Of a DNA stretch of 64,000 nucleotides, positions 59,022-64,000 are shown in pieces; position 1 is the stretch's first letter; each line of letters begins with the position of its first letter. Source of the DNA: Temnothorax longispinosus (Eukaryota > Arthropoda > Insecta > Hymenoptera > Formicidae). The stretch lies in contig NC_092362.1 of assembly GCF_030848805.1 (NCBI RefSeq), positions 4,712,001-4,776,000 of the forward strand. The letters run 5' to 3'. Made by a program: the position numbers and the translations under genes. Under the pieces are notes generated by a model. It searched no databases. It worked only from the letters and a program-made list of their open reading frames with translations, and had not been told where the DNA came from.

Positions 59022-62000
59022 CTTAGTTACTTATCGTCGACGAAAAAGGAGCATTCTTGATAAAAGATTCCCAGCTGTCAGGATAAAGAAGACGTGGATC
59101 TGAAGAAGCAAAGGGATTTCTTGAGGAATCCGGTCGTTTCCACGACTGTGTCAAGATGTCCTCAAAGGTAGAGATTGGAACAAAGGAAACCTCTCAAACC
59201 GATCGTTTCTAAAGGTGTTACGACGTCACCTTTGTAATAAACTTTTCCCGTTTCTTCGTCGCGGCATTTATGTAAAAAAAAAATATATATATATATATAA
59301 AGAATAAATCTCGAATTATAATAGAGAAAGAATATCACTAGTACATTGCTCTTTATAATAACTATATATATTAAATATCATTATGCACACACATATACAT
59401 ACATATATATTAAAGTAATAAAAATATAATGAAAAAAAGTTTCTAATTTCTTTCGTTAAAAGATTCTATATAAATATTTGTTTTTTTTAGCTTGACATGT
59501 TCATAAAAAAGATTTATCGCAAAGTTTTTTAACTCTAATGAAGCAAATTGTAATATTGTAAGAGTATAAAAAACGATGAAGTTGACGTGGTCTATCGTAA
59601 AAGAGAATTAATATCATTTTGTCAATGAAGAGATTGATGAAGACTTATCAGAGGGAGCATTTATTTTTTAGGATACTTTATGTACATGCGGCTTTACAAG
59701 CTCCGCCCAAAAGAGCAGGCCACCACTCCACTTCCTTTCAACATTTTTATTTAGTAAACATCGTAATATCATATAGTATGTACAATAATATACCTATCTA
59801 TTCTAACGATATCACTGCGATTACGGATTTCTTCTTTCTGCGTTCACTTTTTTTTTCATCTTAATCTCTTTACGCTTGCGCTTAGCAAAATCGTCGATTA
59901 GGATCTACGGCTCGTCGGAATTCCAGTCCGTCGCACTATCGTCGGAGCGCATTCTCGTCGACATTTAATTCACGATCTAGTTAATGATTAGTTTCTCTCG
60001 GCGCCTATCACCTGTCGCTATCGCGGAATTTCGCGCGCGCTTGTGTCCGCAGTAAAATGTGCGACGCGCAAATTGAGCGTAGCGTCGCGATGCGAATGAG
60101 TCGAGAGAGGCAAGTGACGCTCCGTAAAAATCTCCATTTTTCTCTATGGTCTTCTTTCATAAAAAATGAAAATCGCATTTTGTGCAACTCTGCAGAGTTC
60201 CGCGCGCGATAAATTTTTCCTTTTCTGGCCTTTCCTTTTCTAATGAATACTGGCCTGAAATCATATTTGATCAGAAAAGCTAATCTATCTAATAAGGATT
60301 GATTGAAAGACAATAATTAATAGTTTGTAATAACATAAAGTTATTCCTTATTACTGATCAACGTTACATTTATACAATTATAAATTAAAAAAAATACTAA
60401 TATTGAAATTAAAAATATACAATCTGGCTGGATTAAATATAGTTTACAATTTCCATTTATATTGACTCTACTTTCCTTATTACAATGTACAATAAATGAT
60501 AAATTAACACAAATCCTTTTCTAAAATATTTGTGAAGTTTAAAAATGTCTATTTTGATGTATAAAGAAATTACTTCTTTTTAGGATTAACGATTAATTGG
60601 TATTCTTCTTGATAGCTTCGATATGATTTGTGATAATATTCTGTCAATTTCTTTATAATAACAATATATAACTTCGATTCCTTTAGGACAACGATTAGCC
60701 GGGCTAAACATTCAGGGCAGATCCAAAATCAAACGCGATTTCACGCAAACCATTACGCGGCATTCATCATCTTCCAAATGCAATTCGAGTGTAATTATTA
60801 TCCGATTCGGGCGAAACCACTGGCAACTATAATGGCGCCAAGCTCGGATCGTCTACGTCTCTCTCCCTTTCTCTTTCTCTCTCTTCCTTCCTAATATTAC
60901 TTCCTAATAATGTGAATTATTGGATAAAATACCCGTTTTATTACGCGGCGTGTATACACGCGAGCGAAATCCCGTCGACCGCGACCGAGTGTCGTGACTG
61001 AATATCGTACCAGGCATCGCGTGGCTTCGCACAAAAGTTGATCCACAAATGAAATTGAAAGGAACTTAAGTTACAGTCGCCCATTATCAATTAGCACAAC
61101 AAAATAATTTTCCAGAACAATTTAAGTTTTTTTTCCAAGTAAGTGCTTATTTATAATTATGATTGCAGCCTCTAGAATCAATTTGAAAATTATGTTTACT
61201 TATAAAAAAAAAAAAAAAAAAAATGCATAGAAATTTACTCTTTTTAACTCTTTCCACACTAAATTTCTGATTAAATTAATAAAATCAAAAATATATGTTC
61301 ATCTGTAGGTGCCTCGGGATTTCATTGACGAAAGATCGATTCCATGCTGACTGAAGAATTTGTAGTGAATAGAACATTCGGCGGGACAGCTTGTGTAACG
61401 CGTAAAATAAAAGCGGACACGTTCCGAATTCCCGACTCCGCGAAATGAGGTAAACGCGACCACGTAGCCCGCTTGACGCCCGAATTCAGAAAGATGAAAC
61501 GAATTCGAATTTTGTTCATTCCACGTGGCCGGCCGAAGTCGAGAATTGAATTCCAGGCGCGATCGGAATCCAATTCGAAGTCCGTGGTTGTCCGCGAATC
61601 CTCTCTCCCACATCCTCATCCTGATCTCCGAACTCGAGCGGGAAACTTCGCGCGTAGTCAACGCGATCGTTTTCTATCCTGCGTCTTCACTTCCAAACTA
61701 TCTTTTCTCTTGGCGTTGATGGGTAACAATCTTAACCTTTTTCTCAAGTAACTGGAAACGTGAATTCTGTAGCCCATCCGAATCCGCACTTACTCGCTTG
61801 TATTTTCGTATACACGCCGCTTGTTGATAGAAGACGGCCAGAAAAGCCAACGACGTTGGTTTAAATAGCGCTATTGGTATTGAACGAAATGAGTTGCAAT
61901 ATAGGATATCAACGTTTAATATAACACTGAATTTTGCAGGCTATATTTATTTGGGTTCGTGTAAATGCAATTTGAAATTAAAAGAGCATAATATGTTTAT

Positions 62001-64000
62001 TTTATTTTCGGATCACTCGCGGGTGTATCGGATTGGTAATAATGGAAATGCCAATACCCGTAAAATCCTCAAACGCGCAGTTAAATCATTTATTTGCCAT
62101 CCGCCGTTAACCATTTATAATCTAGATTATTTGTATCTTGTATTTTTTATGTCATGCATTTTTTTGCATCTGTGAAAAGTTGCAGATTGACTGAAGGATT
62201 CTCGTTATGTGCGTTTGCGAACATTTAACCGGAACAGCCAGAGTCATCGATATGCCCCCCGACGACGGGCTCCGCTCGGTAGCGAGAAAATCGATGCGGC
62301 ACGCATTGCGGACTTGGTTCCGCGACTCAACGGCGCGCTTCCTATCTCTTACACCCAGTTTCCGCCGAAAAGAAAGAAAAATGCCCGCAAACTTTTGTTT
62401 CGGCCTCGACGCTCGTACCCGCCCGCCCGTCCGCCCGCGCAATTATTTTTCCCCCAACTTCTCATTGTCTGCGGGGGCCGTATATTTTACCGCCGAACCA
62501 CACACGTGTAAGCGTGACTCTAGCAAGTTCGCCCCTCGAGAGAACTTCCGAAATATTATCCTTTTCACCCGCGCGCACTTCCCTCGGAATTATGTGCTTC
62601 TTCTGTAGTCACATGGCAAGGTGCCGACGGGTGGCTCGAGATTTCTTTACGGGTTCTTCTCTTCCCTCACTTTATTTGACCCTCTTGTTTTAAAGCACGA
62701 CGTATTCAAGGGGAATAATGTTCAGGAAAATATACGAGTAACTTAGAAAATTGCCCTGCGGACACATTGAAAAATTACGTCAACAGTATTAATCATGATT
62801 GTCGTCGTAAACACATCCATTGCGAAAGTTTATGAGATTTTGCGGTAAGTTTTTCTATTTGGATATTTCGGTAAGCTGACTATTTTAAATAAAATGGAAG
62901 AAAAGTTTTGCTTATATTAAATGCCGGCAACAAATACAAAAATGTATGCGTGTGTATTAAAGAAAACTGATCTTGATACGCGTTTCAATCGTTTTAAAAA
63001 CGCTCACTGTAAAATCTTTCGAAAACTTCTCGCAATCATACAAAAATTTAAAAAAGAACTTTGGCAGTTGTAAGAAAATCTGTTTGTTACAAAATTATAA
63101 CAAGGAGAGTAGGTACATGTGCGTCTTTTTAAGATCCTATACTTTTTCTGGACGGCCATGGCAATGCGTACACATCTTTGCCTTTCTTTTCATTGCTTCT
63201 CTCTCGACTCATCGCGTTACTTAAATCGCTTCTGACAAGCGACTATCCGTGTCGCCCCGGGAAGTTCTATTGGGCCAGGCGGGGGCATCCACCTCACCAA
63301 CATATCAGAGTCACGTAGGAGAGCGAAGATGCAAGCGACTTCGTTTCGTCGAGCGCGAATGACCCGAGCGATACTTTCGATACTGTCCGATCGCACTGGC
63401 CAACTGACGATTTCTCTTATCGGTTTTTCCGAGCGATCCTCGAGCGACTTCGACGTTTCTGCCGATGTTAGCAAAGTAAATGCATCGACAAATAAATGAA
63501 CGACATATTTTATCCACGTGCTCCATCGCTCGATATGCTGTGCCTTTCCAAATTTATGATATTGATCGATGCTGTAGTCGAGAATAAATCAAATATTACT
63601 GAACATGCTTGGACATTTTGAATGAAGCATATATAATCAAAACATGGTTCTTACGAAAAATTTAAAATAGCAATAAGATTGAAAACATTTTAAGAAACAT
63701 TATGTTATCAGAAAATGTAAGTACATGGTTATAGAGTGTGGATTAAAAATGCTTAAAAAATATCTGAAACATTATTTAAATATATTTTATGGTTTTTGAT
63801 AATATTTGCTTAAAATACAAAAATGTCAATTTTAAGAGGTTGTTTTAAATCTCAAAAGTAGCACGTTATAAAAAGACAATGCCTTTTAAGTTTTAAACAA
63901 TCTATTTTAAAAGGAATCGAATCGTTTTGTGACAACTGCGTTTTGTGACATGTCCTTGTCAATACCAAATCACATTTTGCAAACATTTCTATCTAAAAGT
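59022..64000. other. No gene recognised
   Basis: Contains a short (TA)n at about 59,283-59,300, a poly-A run at 61,205-61,222, a CT-rich stretch at 60,860-60,895, and GC-rich islands around 61.3-61.7 and 62.2-62.6 kb whose 92-133 codon ORFs overlap one another on both strands and show no domain. Confidence 0.4.

Noticed and set aside
62207..62608. 133-codon ORF in a GC-rich island
   Set aside because: Overlapping ORFs of similar length occur in the other frames and strand, as expected for CpG-rich non-coding DNA.
62755..62845. Plus-strand segment ending GCG|GTAAGT with MIVVVNTSIAKVYEILR
   Set aside because: Short, AT-biased, with a weak acceptor and no recognisable protein similarity.
1..64000. 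CRISPR arrays, bacterial operons, rRNA genes, or a novel prokaryotic-style defence system
   Set aside because: No regularly spaced repeats, no ribosome-binding-site-led gene strings and no rRNA similarity were seen. The window reads as insect nuclear DNA.

Overview
The window looks like eukaryotic nuclear DNA from an insect, most likely a hymenopteran and possibly an ant. The evidence is the split gene with GT-AG introns, the many (CT)n/(GT)n/(TTA)n microsatellites, the inverted-repeat DNA transposons, the fragments of non-LTR and Penelope-like retroelements, and a gene of the yellow / major royal jelly protein (MRJP) family. No bacterial-style operons are present. Most of the window is AT-rich intronic or intergenic sequence with scattered CpG-rich islands, and most ORFs over 60 codons look like chance.

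Layout. Positions 422-3571 form a large, diverged inverted duplication. Two outward-facing units, minus strand on the left and plus strand on the right, meet head to head across a CpG-rich centre near 2165. Each keeps a first-exon donor and a short second exon with both splice sites. Positions 3630-5013 are bounded by 86-bp inverted repeats with a 421-bp palindromic MITE nested inside. Positions 13.18-14.53 kb (minus) hold a decayed transposon-type coding sequence and, upstream of it, a possible unrelated exon. Positions 24.1-25.3 kb and 39.5-40.1 kb (minus) are broken pieces of non-LTR retrotransposons. Positions 43.08-43.56 kb (minus) are a Penelope-like GIY-YIG remnant. Positions 44.6-48.0 kb (minus) hold a tandem pair of yellow/MRJP-like sequences: a six-exon copy with three apparent single-base frameshifts, and a second copy reduced to its signal-peptide exon. 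Intron 1 of the six-exon copy contains a 437-bp element with perfect 79-bp inverted repeats around a tRNA-like sequence. Two further isolated exon candidates lie on the minus strand at 41.9 kb and 58.9 kb. The remainder is repeats and sequence in which I see no genes.

The genes do not form a pathway. The main biological content is one gene family undergoing duplication and decay, one inverted promoter duplication, and several mobile-element remnants. Exon calls rest on reading frame, splice-site phase and recognised motifs, with no database search behind them.
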